From Sphingomonas folli (GTDB lineage Bacteria > Pseudomonadota > Alphaproteobacteria > Sphingomonadales > Sphingomonadaceae): a stretch of 64,000 nt of DNA. The notes under the pieces are model-generated. The model saw only the letters and a program-made list of their open reading frames with translations, was not told the DNA's origin and did no database searches. How positions within the stretch are numbered: position 1 is the stretch's first letter; every line of letters begins with the position of its first letter. Of this stretch, positions 35,826-44,736 are shown in pieces. The stretch covers positions 248,001-312,000 of the forward strand of contig NZ_JAHXZL010000002.1 in the NCBI RefSeq assembly GCF_019429525.1, written 5' to 3'. A program made the position numbers and the translations under genes.

Positions 35826-37256
35826 ATGATTCGCTGGTTCAAGGCGCAGGCGCCGATCCGAACGAAGTTCACCGCGCTGCTGATCGTCTACACGGCGCTG
35901 GGCGCGGTGCCGGTGGCGACCACCGCGGAAGCGACGTCCGACCCGACCCTGGTCGGCGTCGCCGCTGCGGCCTTGGCCGCGCTCGTGATCGTGACGCTCA
36001 TCGCCCGCAAGCTGGTGTGCGATCCCTATGTCGACACGGTCGTGCGGATGGAGGGACTCGCCAAGGGCGACTTCGCCACGCCGATCCGGTACACCGACCA
36101 TGGCGACTGCGTCGGCCGCATGACCAAGGCGATGGACGTCTTCCGTCGCAACGGTATCGCGCTCGAGGAATCGTCGGCGGCGCAGCGCGTGGTGGTCACC
36201 TCGCTCGGCACCGGGTTGGAGCGGCTCGCCGCCAACGACCTGACCTATCGCATCGAGAATGCCTTCTACGCGGACTATGACAGGCTCCGCCTCGACTTCA
36301 ATCGCGCGATGGACGCGATGTCGGACGTCCTCGGCGCGGTGACGAACGCCAGCCAGGGGATCGACACCGGCGCCGCCGACATCCGCGCCGCCTCGGACGA
36401 CCTGTCGCAGCGCACCGAGCAGCAGGCCGCCAGCCTGGAGGAGACCGCCGCGGCGATGGAGCAGATCACCTCGACCGTGCGCGAGACCGCCGACGGCGCC
36501 GAGCGCGCCCACCGCGTCGTCACCGACGCGCGCACGGAGGCCGAGCATTCCGGTGCCATCGTCCGCCGCGCGGTCGAGGCGATGGGTGGGATCGAGCGCG
36601 CCTCGAACGAGATCAGCGAGATCATCAGCGTGATCGACGGCATCGCCTTCCAGACCAACCTGCTGGCGCTCAACGCGGGCGTCGAGGCGGCGCGCGCGGG
36701 CGACGCCGGCCGCGGCTTCGCGGTGGTCGCCTCCGAGGTGCGCGCGCTGGCGCAGCGCTCCGCCGACGCCGCGCGCGACGTGAAGGCCAAGATCACCGCC
36801 TCGACCGATCAGGTCGATGCCGGGGTCGGTCTCGTCAGCGAGACCGGCAGCGCCCTCGAGCGCATCATTGGGCGCATCGCCGAGATCAGCACCTTGGTCG
36901 CGACGATCGCCAACTCGGCCAAGCACCAGGCCACGGGGTTGCAGCAGATCAACACCGCGGTCGGCGAGATGGACGGCGTGACCCAGCAGAACGCCGCCAT
37001 GGTCGAGGAAGCCACCGCCGCCGCCCGCAGCCTCGCCGACGAGGCCGCGCAGCTGGCGACGCAGGTCGCCCGCTTCCGCCTGTCCAAGAGCCGACCGACC
37101 ACCGCGATCGTCCCCGCGGCCTCGCCGGTGCACGAGTTGCAGTCGCGCGCGGCGAGCGCGGGCCGCGAGATCGCGCGCGGCGCCCGCCAGCGCAGCGTGG
37201 CGGGCACCAACGGCGCCGCGCTGGCGGTGGCACAGGACGACTGGTCGGAGTTCTGA
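35826..37256 (+). CDS. Methyl-accepting chemotaxis protein with almost no periplasmic domain
   Basis: 476 residues from the ATG at 35826 (AAGGAAGG upstream). Two membrane helices (about 15-33 and 43-60) are joined by only about ten residues, so there is no extracytoplasmic ligand domain. A HAMP domain (about 61-113) and a second HAMP-like stretch (about 115-175, GLERLAANDLTYRI) lead to the signalling domain, whose tip is near residues 265-300 (GIAFQTNLLALNAG). The extreme C-terminus DDWSEF is a W-x-x-F tether for CheR/CheB. It must sense membrane, redox or cytoplasmic cues, or rely on another protein. Confidence 0.93.
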   Translation: MIRWFKAQAPIRTKFTALLIVYTALGAVPVATTAEATSDPTLVGVAAAALAALVIVTLIARKLVCDPYVDTVVRMEGLAKGDFATPIRYTDHGDCVGRMTKAMDVFRRNGIALEESSAAQRVVVTSLGTGLERLAANDLTYRIENAFYADYDRLRLDFNRAMDAMSDVLGAVTNASQGIDTGAADIRAASDDLSQRTEQQAASLEETAAAMEQITSTVRETADGAERAHRVVTDARTEAEHSGAIVRRAVEAMGGIERASNEISEIISVIDGIAFQTNLLALNAGVEAARAGDAGRGFAVVASEVRALAQRSADAARDVKAKITASTDQVDAGVGLVSETGSALERIIGRIAEISTLVATIANSAKHQATGLQQINTAVGEMDGVTQQNAAMVEEATAAARSLADEAAQLATQVARFRLSKSRPTTAIVPAASPVHELQSRAASAGREIARGARQRSVAGTNGAALAVAQDDWSEF

Positions 37257-38341
37257 TCCGACCGTCGTCGCACCCTAGCGTCTGATCCACCTCCATTGAT
37301 CCGTGCTCCGGCGAACGCCGGCGCCCAGGGCCGCAGGCGTGACGCTCGTGGCTCTGGGCTCCGGCGTCACCGACACGCTCGCGCACCTCGACTTTCCCCG
37401 CGATCGACGCGCGCACGCCGCACTCGATCGATCGGACGAACGGGCCCGCGCGCCGCGCGCCGCGGCGGCGACCGGCTCGCCCGCGGCGGTGGATCACCTC
37501 CGGGCCATGCAGCCGAGCATGGCATGCCTCGGTGCCGCTCGCCGACGAACCGGGTGAGCCGCACGAGGCGCGCGCTACCCGGATCGGCAGGGTCCACGCG
37601 CATCGGCCTCTATCCTAGCTCGTACGTGAGCAGCGACGCACCCGCGCCTGCCCCGCTGCTGCCCGCGCGGACGATGCTGGTCGCCGCCGCGGCCGCTCGC
37701 GCGATAGGCGGCCGCCGCCGTCTAGCTAGATCACGGCGCCGTCTCAGGGGCAAGCGCGGCGACGAGCCCGTCGCTCGCCGCGTGACGGCATAGTGTCGCC
37801 TCGTCGTCGCGGCTCTAACCGCACTGCCGACCCACACGCGCTGCGCCGATGCGGGCGTGGTGGCGGCGATGACCCGACCCGGCTCCGATCGCGTCGCTGC
37901 GCCAGTGGGAGCGGTGACGCGATGATCCTCGACACCGTCGCCACAGGCGCGGTCGACCGCGCTGGCCGCCGCGTGACCGACCGCTCGACCGGCCGATCGT
38001 GAACCGAGGTGCGGCCGTGCGTCCCCCGACGTGGACCGATGCCGCACCGAGCCGCCTCGGCCGATCAAGGGCGCGGGTGTTGGCCGAGGCGTCGCGGCGT
38101 TGGGTCGGCGCGACCGGCTCGTCGCATGAGGCGGCCGAGCCGCACCGGCCCACCGATGGCGCCGATAGGAGGCGCGCCGAGCGTGGCCGGACGTTGTCCG
38201 GCGCCCCTCCGTCACGCGTCGGCCGCGTCGCCGATGGGTGGCGTGCGGCCTAGGGTCGCGGCACGTCACACGCCGCGAGAGACTCACGGGGCCGCACGGG
38301 GCGTGCGCGTGGCAACGCCCGGCGCGGCGCGCATCCCCCGC
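37257..38341. other. 1.08-kb stretch without a convincing gene
   Basis: Lies between the convergent ends of the two chemoreceptor genes. It begins with a palindromic repeat (37301-37375). The rest is GC-rich with many short CG-rich words and open frames on both strands, but their translations are arginine/alanine-rich, lack ribosome sites and show no recognisable motif. A weak hairpin (gggcgt...acgccc) near 38300 may end the minus-strand receptor transcript. I see no RNA gene. It may be decayed coding sequence. Confidence 0.5.
37301..37375. repeat. Palindromic intergenic repeat (family 2, copy A)
   Basis: Begins ccgtgctccggcg and contains the inverted arms cgccggcgcccag (37316-37328) and ctgggctccggcg (37354-37366), 12 of 13 matching. 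The same words (ccgtgctccggcg, and ctgggctcc 52-53 bases later) recur at 51637-51715, so this is a dispersed element present at both ends of the chemotaxis region. Confidence 0.6.
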
Positions 38342-40192
38342 TCAGAAGGACGACCAATCGTCCTCCTTGGACACCGCCGCGCTCTTCCCGACCAGCCGGA
38401 TCGGCCCGCGCGTCGGTCGTGCCGCGGCGGCCTGACGCGGCGCCGGCACGGACGCGCTCGCCACCTTCGCGACCCGCGGGGCGGGTGCGGGTGCCGCCTG
38501 CTCGACCGTGAAGATCGCCACCGCGCCCGCCAGCTGCTCGGCCTCGTGCGCGAGCATCTGCGACGCCGCGGTCGATTCCTCGACCATCGCGGCATTCTGC
38601 TGGGTCACCGAGTCCATCTCGCCGATCGCGATATTGACTTGGCCGAGGCTCTGCGCCTGATCGTCGGCCGATCGGGCGATCGTGCCCATGATCGTGCTGA
38701 CGCTGACCACACGCTCGATGATCCGGTCGAGCGCCTTGCCCGTCGCGTCGACCAGTTCGACCCCCGACTGGACGTGCTCGATCGCCGAGAGGATCCGCGA
38801 CTTCACGTCCGATGCCGCCTCGGCGGAGCGCTGCGCCAGCGCGCGTACCTCGGAGGCGACCACGGCGAAGCCCCGGCCCGCGTCCCCCGCGCGCGCCGCC
38901 TCGACCCCGGCGTTCAGCGCCAGCAGGTTCGTCTGGAAGGCGATGCCGTCGATCACGCTGATGATGTCGGCGATCTCGCGGCTGGCCTGATCGATCCCGT
39001 TCATCGCCTGGACCGACTTGCGCACCACCGCCCCGCCCTGTTCGGCCTCGACGCGCGCGTCGGCCATGGCGCTGTTGGCGTTGGCGGCGTTGGTCGCGCC
39101 GGTGCGGACCGTCGCGGTGATCTCGTCCATCGCCGCCGCGGTCTCGCGCAGGCTCGCGGCCTGCTGCTCGCTGCGCCCGGAGAGCGCGCGCGCCGACTGG
39201 CTGATCTCGTCGGCGTTGCGCTTGATCGTGTGCACGCTGCCGCGAACGTTCCTGGTGAGATCGGAGAGCTTGCCGACCGCATCGTTGAAATCATGCGCGA
39301 TCTGCCCGAACGAGCGCGGCACGTCGGTCAGCCGCACGGTCAGGTCGGCGTCGGCGAGCCGGCGCAGGCCCTCGCCGATCGCCGCCATCGCCTGCTCGCG
39401 CTCGGTGTCGGCGGTCAGCTTGGCCTGCGCCGCGTCGCGGAACACGATCACCGCGCGCGCCATGTCGCCGAGCTCGTCGCGGCGATCGGCGGGCACGGTG
39501 ATGTCGAGCCTGCCGTTGGCCAGATCGGCCATGCGACGGGTCAGCGACGTGATGGGGCGCGCGATGCTGCGGCTCAACATCACCGCCAGCATCACCGCCA
39601 CCGCGATCAGCAGCAGCCCGCCGATCACGAGCGCGACCGTCGCGCTGGTGATCGCTTTCTCCTGGCGCGCGGCGTTGCGCTGCATCGCCTCGGTCTCGCG
39701 GTCGCGGACGTCACGCAGCGGCAGGATCGCGGCGCTGGTCAGCACCGCCTTGCCGGCGTCGCGCACCGCCTGCTCGGCCGCCTCGCGTTTCCTCGCCTTG
39801 ACCATCGCGACCAGCCGGTCGCTCCAGTCGCGCCGCCACTTCATCGCCTCGCCGCGCCCGGTCTCCAGCAGCCGGTGCTCGGTCGAGTCGGTCAGCATCG
39901 GGCCGAGTTCGGCCGCGGCGCGGTCATAGTCGGTGCGCGCCTCGTCGTAGGATTTGAGGTAGCTCTTGTCGCCGGTCACCAGATAGCCGCGCAGCTGGCT
40001 GTTCTCGCGCAGCAGCGAGGTCTCGAGCGTCAGCGCCTTGGCGTAGATCGTCTGCGCGCGGTTGTTGCCCTCGGTCGCGTCGCGGATCATCCAGACGTTG
40101 GTGAAGAAGACCGCCAGCATGATCGCGGCGAAGCCGATGATGACGAAGAACGACACCGCCAGCTTGCGCGGAATGCTCATCCCCGAGATCAT
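38342..40192 (-). CDS. Methyl-accepting chemotaxis protein with CHASE3-like sensor
   Basis: 616 residues from the ATG at 40192 (AAGGA 8 bases upstream). TM1 is at about 11-33, followed by a helical periplasmic CHASE3-type domain (about 35-185, with LLRENSQLRGYLVTGDKSYL). TM2 is about 188-210, HAMP about 211-265 and a second HAMP-like part about 275-325. The signalling domain has its tip near 415-445 (GIAFQTNLLALNAG). The protein ends EDDWSSF, a W-x-x-F tether. It converges on the receptor at 35826-37256, with which it shares a highly similar signalling domain. Confidence 0.94.
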   Translation of the reverse strand: MISGMSIPRKLAVSFFVIIGFAAIMLAVFFTNVWMIRDATEGNNRAQTIYAKALTLETSLLRENSQLRGYLVTGDKSYLKSYDEARTDYDRAAAELGPMLTDSTEHRLLETGRGEAMKWRRDWSDRLVAMVKARKREAAEQAVRDAGKAVLTSAAILPLRDVRDRETEAMQRNAARQEKAITSATVALVIGGLLLIAVAVMLAVMLSRSIARPITSLTRRMADLANGRLDITVPADRRDELGDMARAVIVFRDAAQAKLTADTEREQAMAAIGEGLRRLADADLTVRLTDVPRSFGQIAHDFNDAVGKLSDLTRNVRGSVHTIKRNADEISQSARALSGRSEQQAASLRETAAAMDEITATVRTGATNAANANSAMADARVEAEQGGAVVRKSVQAMNGIDQASREIADIISVIDGIAFQTNLLALNAGVEAARAGDAGRGFAVVASEVRALAQRSAEAASDVKSRILSAIEHVQSGVELVDATGKALDRIIERVVSVSTIMGTIARSADDQAQSLGQVNIAIGEMDSVTQQNAAMVEESTAASQMLAHEAEQLAGAVAIFTVEQAAPAPAPRVAKVASASVPAPRQAAAARPTRGPIRLVGKSAAVSKEDDWSSF

Positions 40193-40301
40193 GATGCGGT
40201 TCCTTCGTCCTTTCGGCGGTGATCCGTCACGCGGATGTCCCCTTAAGTATCACGTGAAACGTGGGTTACCGCACCCGTGCCGGGCGGGTAACCCGATGTG
40301 G

Positions 40302-42872
40302 TTAGAAGTCGAGCCGCAGCGTCGCCGAGATCGTCCGACCCGTGAGCGGACGGCCGCGAACGAAGCTGATGATCGTCCCGTCCGGGGAGGTCGGGTTGTC
40401 GATCCCCTCGAACGCCAGCCTATTGAACAGGTTGTTCGCGTTGACCGTCACCTTGAGCCGCTCGGTCGCACGCCATTGGGCGAACGCGTTGGTGGTCACG
40501 AAGCCCGGCGCGACCAGCCTGTTCTCGTCCTGCGCGAAGCTCTGGGTCGATCCGATGAAGACCGCGCCGAGCGCGACGCGGTCGGTGACGATCTCAGGGG
40601 TCGCCTGGAAGATGAGCTTCGGCTGAAACCGCGGACGGTTGCCGTCCAGCGAGGGATCGAGATAGTCGTGCCGGATCGTCGCCCGGGTATAGGTCGCCCC
40701 GCCGTTGAGGCCGAGCACGCCGAGCCGCACGCCGCCCTCGAACTCCAACCCCTTGGCCTCATAGTCGCGCAGGATCGAGCGCGCGCGGATGGCGTCGAAG
40801 TTCGTATCCGTGGTCGTCGCCCAGAAGCCCGTGAGGTTGAGCGTCAGCCGGTCCGTGCGATATTTCGCGCCGGCCTCGGCCTGCCGCACCGCGTTCACCG
40901 CCGGGTCGATCGCCTTGCCCCCGCTGCGCCGCAGCATGCTTCCCCGCACGATGCTGCCGTCGCTCGTGCTGATCGCGGGCGTGAACAGCAGCCGATCCGC
41001 GCCCGTGCGCGCGCCCTTGCTGTAGCGCGCGAAGACGGCCAGCGGCTCCGCCGGGCGATAGGTGACGCCGGCGGAATAGGACAGGTAATGATAGGTGTAA
41101 TCCACCGGCGCCGGACGATCATAGGCCGTCAGCTCGACGACGCGCTCAGGCCCCGAGATCGTCCCGTCCCCGTTCACGTCGACCTGCCCCAAGCCGACCC
41201 GACCGCCGCCTAGATCGCTGCCCCACATCTGTCCTCGCGCGCCGCCGACATCATAGCGAAGGCTCCCGCCGATCGAGAGCTGACCGACGTGGTAATTGAG
41301 AGAGGCGAACGGAGCGTTAATGGCATTGTCGGTCACGACGGAGCGACGCAGGCGACCGGGACGACCGTTGCCGAAATAAGAGGCGACATTGCCATAGGCC
41401 AGCACGCCCCGCTCCGTCAGCGGCGTGCCGTCCGCGGCGAAGACGTCCACCGCCGCCGATCGACCGTCGCCGCGAAGGTCGGTGCTGACGAGGACCCAGG
41501 CCAAATCACGGTCGACCCGCTGCCGCGCGGCGTAGAGACCGGCGGTGGTCGTCAACTCGCCGGCGCCGAGGTCGAACACCCGGCTGACCCGTACCTCATT
41601 GGTCACGTCGCCATAATCGTTGACGGGCATGTCGAGCAGCGACATCGCGCGGATCAGCCCGTTGCCGTTCAACGGCGCGGCGCTCACCAGCGGGATCGCG
41701 GCGCCCGCCGACGGGCCGTTCGCGTAGGCGAGCGTGGCACCCGCGCCGCCCAGCCCGACGGCGGCGAACCGCGGCAGGCCGAACAAGGTGTTGAACGGCG
41801 AGGTCAGTCCGCCCGAGATTGCGGCGTAGCGGAGCCGCTCAATCACGGTCCAGCCGCTCACCTCGAACGACGTCTCGATCCCCAGCGAGCTCTCCCGGAC
41901 ATGCTGTCCGTCCGCGAGGTCGACCGTCATCGGGCGGTTGCTACGATCCAGGAACGTGAACGTGCGAAGGTAGCGCGAGCCGAGCGAGTCGTGCAGCTCG
42001 TCGAAGCCGCCGATGCCGGTGAAACGCGGTGCCGCATTGGTCCCGCCGAACCAGAACGGCACGGCGTCATAGTAAGGCGTGCGGTCGCTGAGATACTTGC
42101 CGTATACGCGGACGTAGCCGGTCGTGAGGTCCCTGGTGACGTTGAGCCGAACCTGGCCGCCCTTCTGCGCGTCATAGCCGGTCCGACGCGGCCCCTCGCC
42201 CTGGCGATAGAAGCCGCCGAGCTGGAAGCGCAAGCTGTCGCTCAGATGGCCGCCGTAGGTGAAATCGGCGCGGGAGCTGTCATAGTCGAGACCCGCGGTG
42301 AAGGCGACCGAGCCGCCCTCGACCTCGCCCGTCTTCGTACGAAAGTTGACCACGCCGCCCGGCGAGTTGGAGGCGAAGGTGGAGGCCGAGCCCCCGCGGA
42401 TGACCTCGACCTGCGAGAGCATGAGATCGGGACGGACCAGCCCGTCCCCGCTCAGCCCGATCATGTCGCCGAATTCCAGGACGGGGAGCCCGTCCTCCTG
42501 GATCTGGATGAACTTGGCGCCGCTCGAGGCGAGCGGCAGGCCGCGCACGGTCAGGCTGTTATACCCCTCACCCGCACCAGCGGTGGAGCGGAGCCCGGGG
42601 ACGTCACGGAGCAGGTCGCCGACCCCGCGCGCGCCGAGCCGCTCGATCTCGTCCTCGCGCAGCACACTGGTCGAGGTGGCGCTGTCGAGCCGGTCACGCG
42701 CGCGCGCCACGCCGGTGCTCACCGTGTCGTCGCCCGCGGCGCGCGTCGTGTCGGCGGGGGGCAAGTCCGCGGGGGGCATGTCGGCGGCCGGTGGGGTCAT
42801 GCCACCCGCGACGGCGGGGGCGCTCAGCGCCGAGACGGCGGACGCGATCAACAACGATCTGAACAACTTCAT
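40302..42872 (-). CDS. TonB-dependent outer-membrane receptor
   Basis: 856 residues from the ATG at 42872 (GGGAG 6 bases upstream). A signal peptide (MKLFRSLLIASAVSALSAPAVA) is followed by a repetitive Pro/Asp stretch (PPAADMPPADLPPADT) and the plug domain (about 60-185: SVLREDEIERLGARGVGDLLRD, QVEVIRGGSASTFASNSPGG). The 22-strand barrel ends in a terminal Phe (ISATLRLDF), as outer-membrane proteins do. Ligand unknown; no siderophore, cobalamin or sugar genes are adjacent and no riboswitch or Fur box was recognised upstream. Confidence 0.93.
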   Translation of the reverse strand: MKLFRSLLIASAVSALSAPAVAGGMTPPAADMPPADLPPADTTRAAGDDTVSTGVARARDRLDSATSTSVLREDEIERLGARGVGDLLRDVPGLRSTAGAGEGYNSLTVRGLPLASSGAKFIQIQEDGLPVLEFGDMIGLSGDGLVRPDLMLSQVEVIRGGSASTFASNSPGGVVNFRTKTGEVEGGSVAFTAGLDYDSSRADFTYGGHLSDSLRFQLGGFYRQGEGPRRTGYDAQKGGQVRLNVTRDLTTGYVRVYGKYLSDRTPYYDAVPFWFGGTNAAPRFTGIGGFDELHDSLGSRYLRTFTFLDRSNRPMTVDLADGQHVRESSLGIETSFEVSGWTVIERLRYAAISGGLTSPFNTLFGLPRFAAVGLGGAGATLAYANGPSAGAAIPLVSAAPLNGNGLIRAMSLLDMPVNDYGDVTNEVRVSRVFDLGAGELTTTAGLYAARQRVDRDLAWVLVSTDLRGDGRSAAVDVFAADGTPLTERGVLAYGNVASYFGNGRPGRLRRSVVTDNAINAPFASLNYHVGQLSIGGSLRYDVGGARGQMWGSDLGGGRVGLGQVDVNGDGTISGPERVVELTAYDRPAPVDYTYHYLSYSAGVTYRPAEPLAVFARYSKGARTGADRLLFTPAISTSDGSIVRGSMLRRSGGKAIDPAVNAVRQAEAGAKYRTDRLTLNLTGFWATTTDTNFDAIRARSILRDYEAKGLEFEGGVRLGVLGLNGGATYTRATIRHDYLDPSLDGNRPRFQPKLIFQATPEIVTDRVALGAVFIGSTQSFAQDENRLVAPGFVTTNAFAQWRATERLKVTVNANNLFNRLAFEGIDNPTSPDGTIISFVRGRPLTGRTISATLRLDF

Positions 42873-43060
42873 TATATTCTCCCTATCCGGTGAATGACGC
42901 GGCATCACGTGCCGCGGCAGGGACAAGGAAAATTAGGCGAGGCGCTTGACGCTACGCCGTATATCGATGTGGTTTCACTTACCCGATTTGCCTGGGTCCG
43001 ATCGTATCCTTCACGGACCCCGTCGATCTACTTGACGTCGGAACGTTAGTCGGCCCGCCC

Positions 43061-44176
43061 TCAGCCGAGCCACTTGATCGCCGCGCCATAGGGATGGCAT
43101 TCCGCCAGCACGCGCGTGTCGCCGCCGGGGAAGCAGGTCAGGCGCAGCTGCACGGCGGAGCGATCCGCGGTCCATTCGAAGCCGACACGCGCCAGCGGCT
43201 GCCGCGGCGTCGCCGCCTGCCCGGCCGCGGCGACGACCGAGTCGAGCCGCGCCCGCGCCGAAGCGCCGAGATATTGCGTCACCATCGAGTGCACCAGCAC
43301 GCGGCAGCGCCCCTCGACCGGCGCTTCGGCCAGCCGCTCGGCGAGCCAGGCGACCGCGTCGCCGCGCTCGACCCGCGGCGGCCAGCGATGCGCGAGCGCG
43401 AGCGCGCGCTCGAGCCGACGCGACCGCGCCGGCTGGTCGGCGAAGACGAACGCCATCAACCGCTCGCAGGTCGACGGATCGCGCGGGTCGAGCGGCGCCA
43501 GATCGACGCCGCGCGCCGCTACCACCTCCACCGCGGTGTCGGGTGGGGCAGCGCCTTCCCAGTCGGGCGCGATCAGCACGGGCGACTCGGCCTCCCCCGC
43601 CACCGACCCGCCCAGCCGATAGGCGTAGCGATGGAGATTGAGGTTGAGGCCGGCACTCGCGCCGATCTCGAGCAGCTCGACCGGCATGTCGAAGCGCGCG
43701 CGCACCACCTTCAGCGCGGCGAGGATCGCCGCGGCACGGCCCACCTCATTGGTCTGCGGGGTCTGCTCCATCCAGTCGGCGATGAACGAGTCGTACTGGG
43801 TGAGCGCCGCGCCGACCGCCGCGTCGACGTCGTCATGCTCGCCGCGGTACAAGGCGCCGAGCCGCGCCGGTGTGTCGCGCCGCGCGAGCGCGTGGAGCGC
43901 GGCGTTGAAGCGCATCGCCAGGGCCGCCTCGGCCCGGTCGCGGGTCCAGCGCGCGAACACCGCCGACGTGAGCGGCGCGCGCGCCAGCTGGCGCGCGCCC
44001 GAGTCGAGCAGCGCGGCGACGAACGGCGAGCCGATCGCGCGGGCGACCTGGGCCTGGCGCCGCAACTCACCCGTCGCTCCGTCGAAATCAAGAGATCGTT
44101 CAAACACTCGACAGTTTATCCGCTGGAGCGATAGCGCCGCACGCCGGCGCCGGCAGTGGCGGAAAGTGCTTTCCAT
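43061..44176 (-). CDS. DUF2332 domain-containing protein
   Basis: 371 residues, cytoplasmic, covering the DUF2332 family from ELRRQAQVARAIGSPFVAALL (about 37-57) to the end (FPGGDTRVLAECHPYGAAIKWLG). The central VELLEIGASAGLNLNLHRYAY resembles a nucleotide or SAM-type glycine loop, but the activity of the family is not known. The true start may be later than 44176: an in-frame GTG near 44108 would begin just before the conserved part. Divergent from the chemotaxis operon across 266 bases. Confidence 0.85.
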   Translation of the reverse strand: MESTFRHCRRRRAALSLQRINCRVFERSLDFDGATGELRRQAQVARAIGSPFVAALLDSGARQLARAPLTSAVFARWTRDRAEAALAMRFNAALHALARRDTPARLGALYRGEHDDVDAAVGAALTQYDSFIADWMEQTPQTNEVGRAAAILAALKVVRARFDMPVELLEIGASAGLNLNLHRYAYRLGGSVAGEAESPVLIAPDWEGAAPPDTAVEVVAARGVDLAPLDPRDPSTCERLMAFVFADQPARSRRLERALALAHRWPPRVERGDAVAWLAERLAEAPVEGRCRVLVHSMVTQYLGASARARLDSVVAAAGQAATPRQPLARVGFEWTADRSAVQLRLTCFPGGDTRVLAECHPYGAAIKWLG

Positions 44177-44301
44177 CCGCTTAACCGCGCCGATCTCTTG
44201 CGTGACCGCGGCGCGACGTGCCAGCTCTGTCGTATCGGCGCAATCTTTCTCGTCGCATCCGTGATTAACGTCATTTTAGGACGGCACCTCCAAGAGGAAG
44301 T

Positions 44302-44350
44302 TAGGCGCGACGGCACCGGGCAGGACCGACCCGGTCACCCGACGCGCCTA
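44302..44350 (+). promoter_or_regulatory. Structured leader upstream of the chemotaxis operon
   Basis: Nested inverted repeats: outer arms taggcgcg (44302-44309) / cgcgccta (44343-44350) and inner arms accggg (44315-44320) / cccggt (44330-44335). The hairpin ends 93 bases before the first gene of the operon. It could be a leader RNA structure, an operator or a transcript end; nothing in the sequence decides which. Confidence 0.4.
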
Positions 44351-44442
44351 TATTGGGGGATGGGAATGGGTGATGGCCGCTCCCCGCCGCGGCGGAGGAT
44401 CGGCATCCCTCACCTGCCCGCTCGACTGATCAGGATCCCGCG

Positions 44443-44703
44443 ATGGTGTACGTGCTCCCTCCCCGTCTCGACACCGCCGCCGCACCGCCGCTGCGCGTCG
44501 CGTTGAAGAAGCTGGTCGAACAGGCGCAGCCGCTCGCGGTCGACGGCAGCGCGGTGGAGCAGATCGGCCAGGCCTGCCTGCAGGTGCTGATCGCCGCGCG
44601 CGCCGCCGCGACCGCGCAGGGGCAGAGCTTCGCGCTGACCGCGGTGAGCATCCCCTTCGCCGACGCCGCCGCGCTCGCCGCGGTCGACCTCTCCGCCGCC
44701 TAA
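44443..44703 (+). CDS. STAS domain protein of the chemotaxis operon
   Basis: 86 residues forming a minimal STAS/anti-anti-sigma-like fold: VLPPRLDTAAAPPLRVALKKL (about 4-24), LAVDGSAVEQIGQACLQVLIAA (about 31-52) and a final FALTAVSIPFADAAAL. The residue that is phosphorylated in SpoIIAA-type proteins would lie in DGSAVEQIG. First gene of the operon; similar small STAS proteins head chemotaxis operons in other bacteria, but their role is unclear. Confidence 0.82.
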   Translation: MVYVLPPRLDTAAAPPLRVALKKLVEQAQPLAVDGSAVEQIGQACLQVLIAARAAATAQGQSFALTAVSIPFADAAALAAVDLSAA

Positions 44704-44736
44704 GCGCACCCCGCCCGGTTCACAGGAGCAGACGTC

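Noticed and set aside
37610..38287. 225-codon minus-strand open frame in the gene-free gap
   Set aside because: Arg/Ala/Ser/Thr-rich random-looking translation, no Shine-Dalgarno sequence and no motif.
42899..42915. gcggca/tgccgc hairpin upstream of the TonB-dependent receptor as a riboswitch
   Set aside because: Only a 6-bp stem and no conserved core of any riboswitch class I know.
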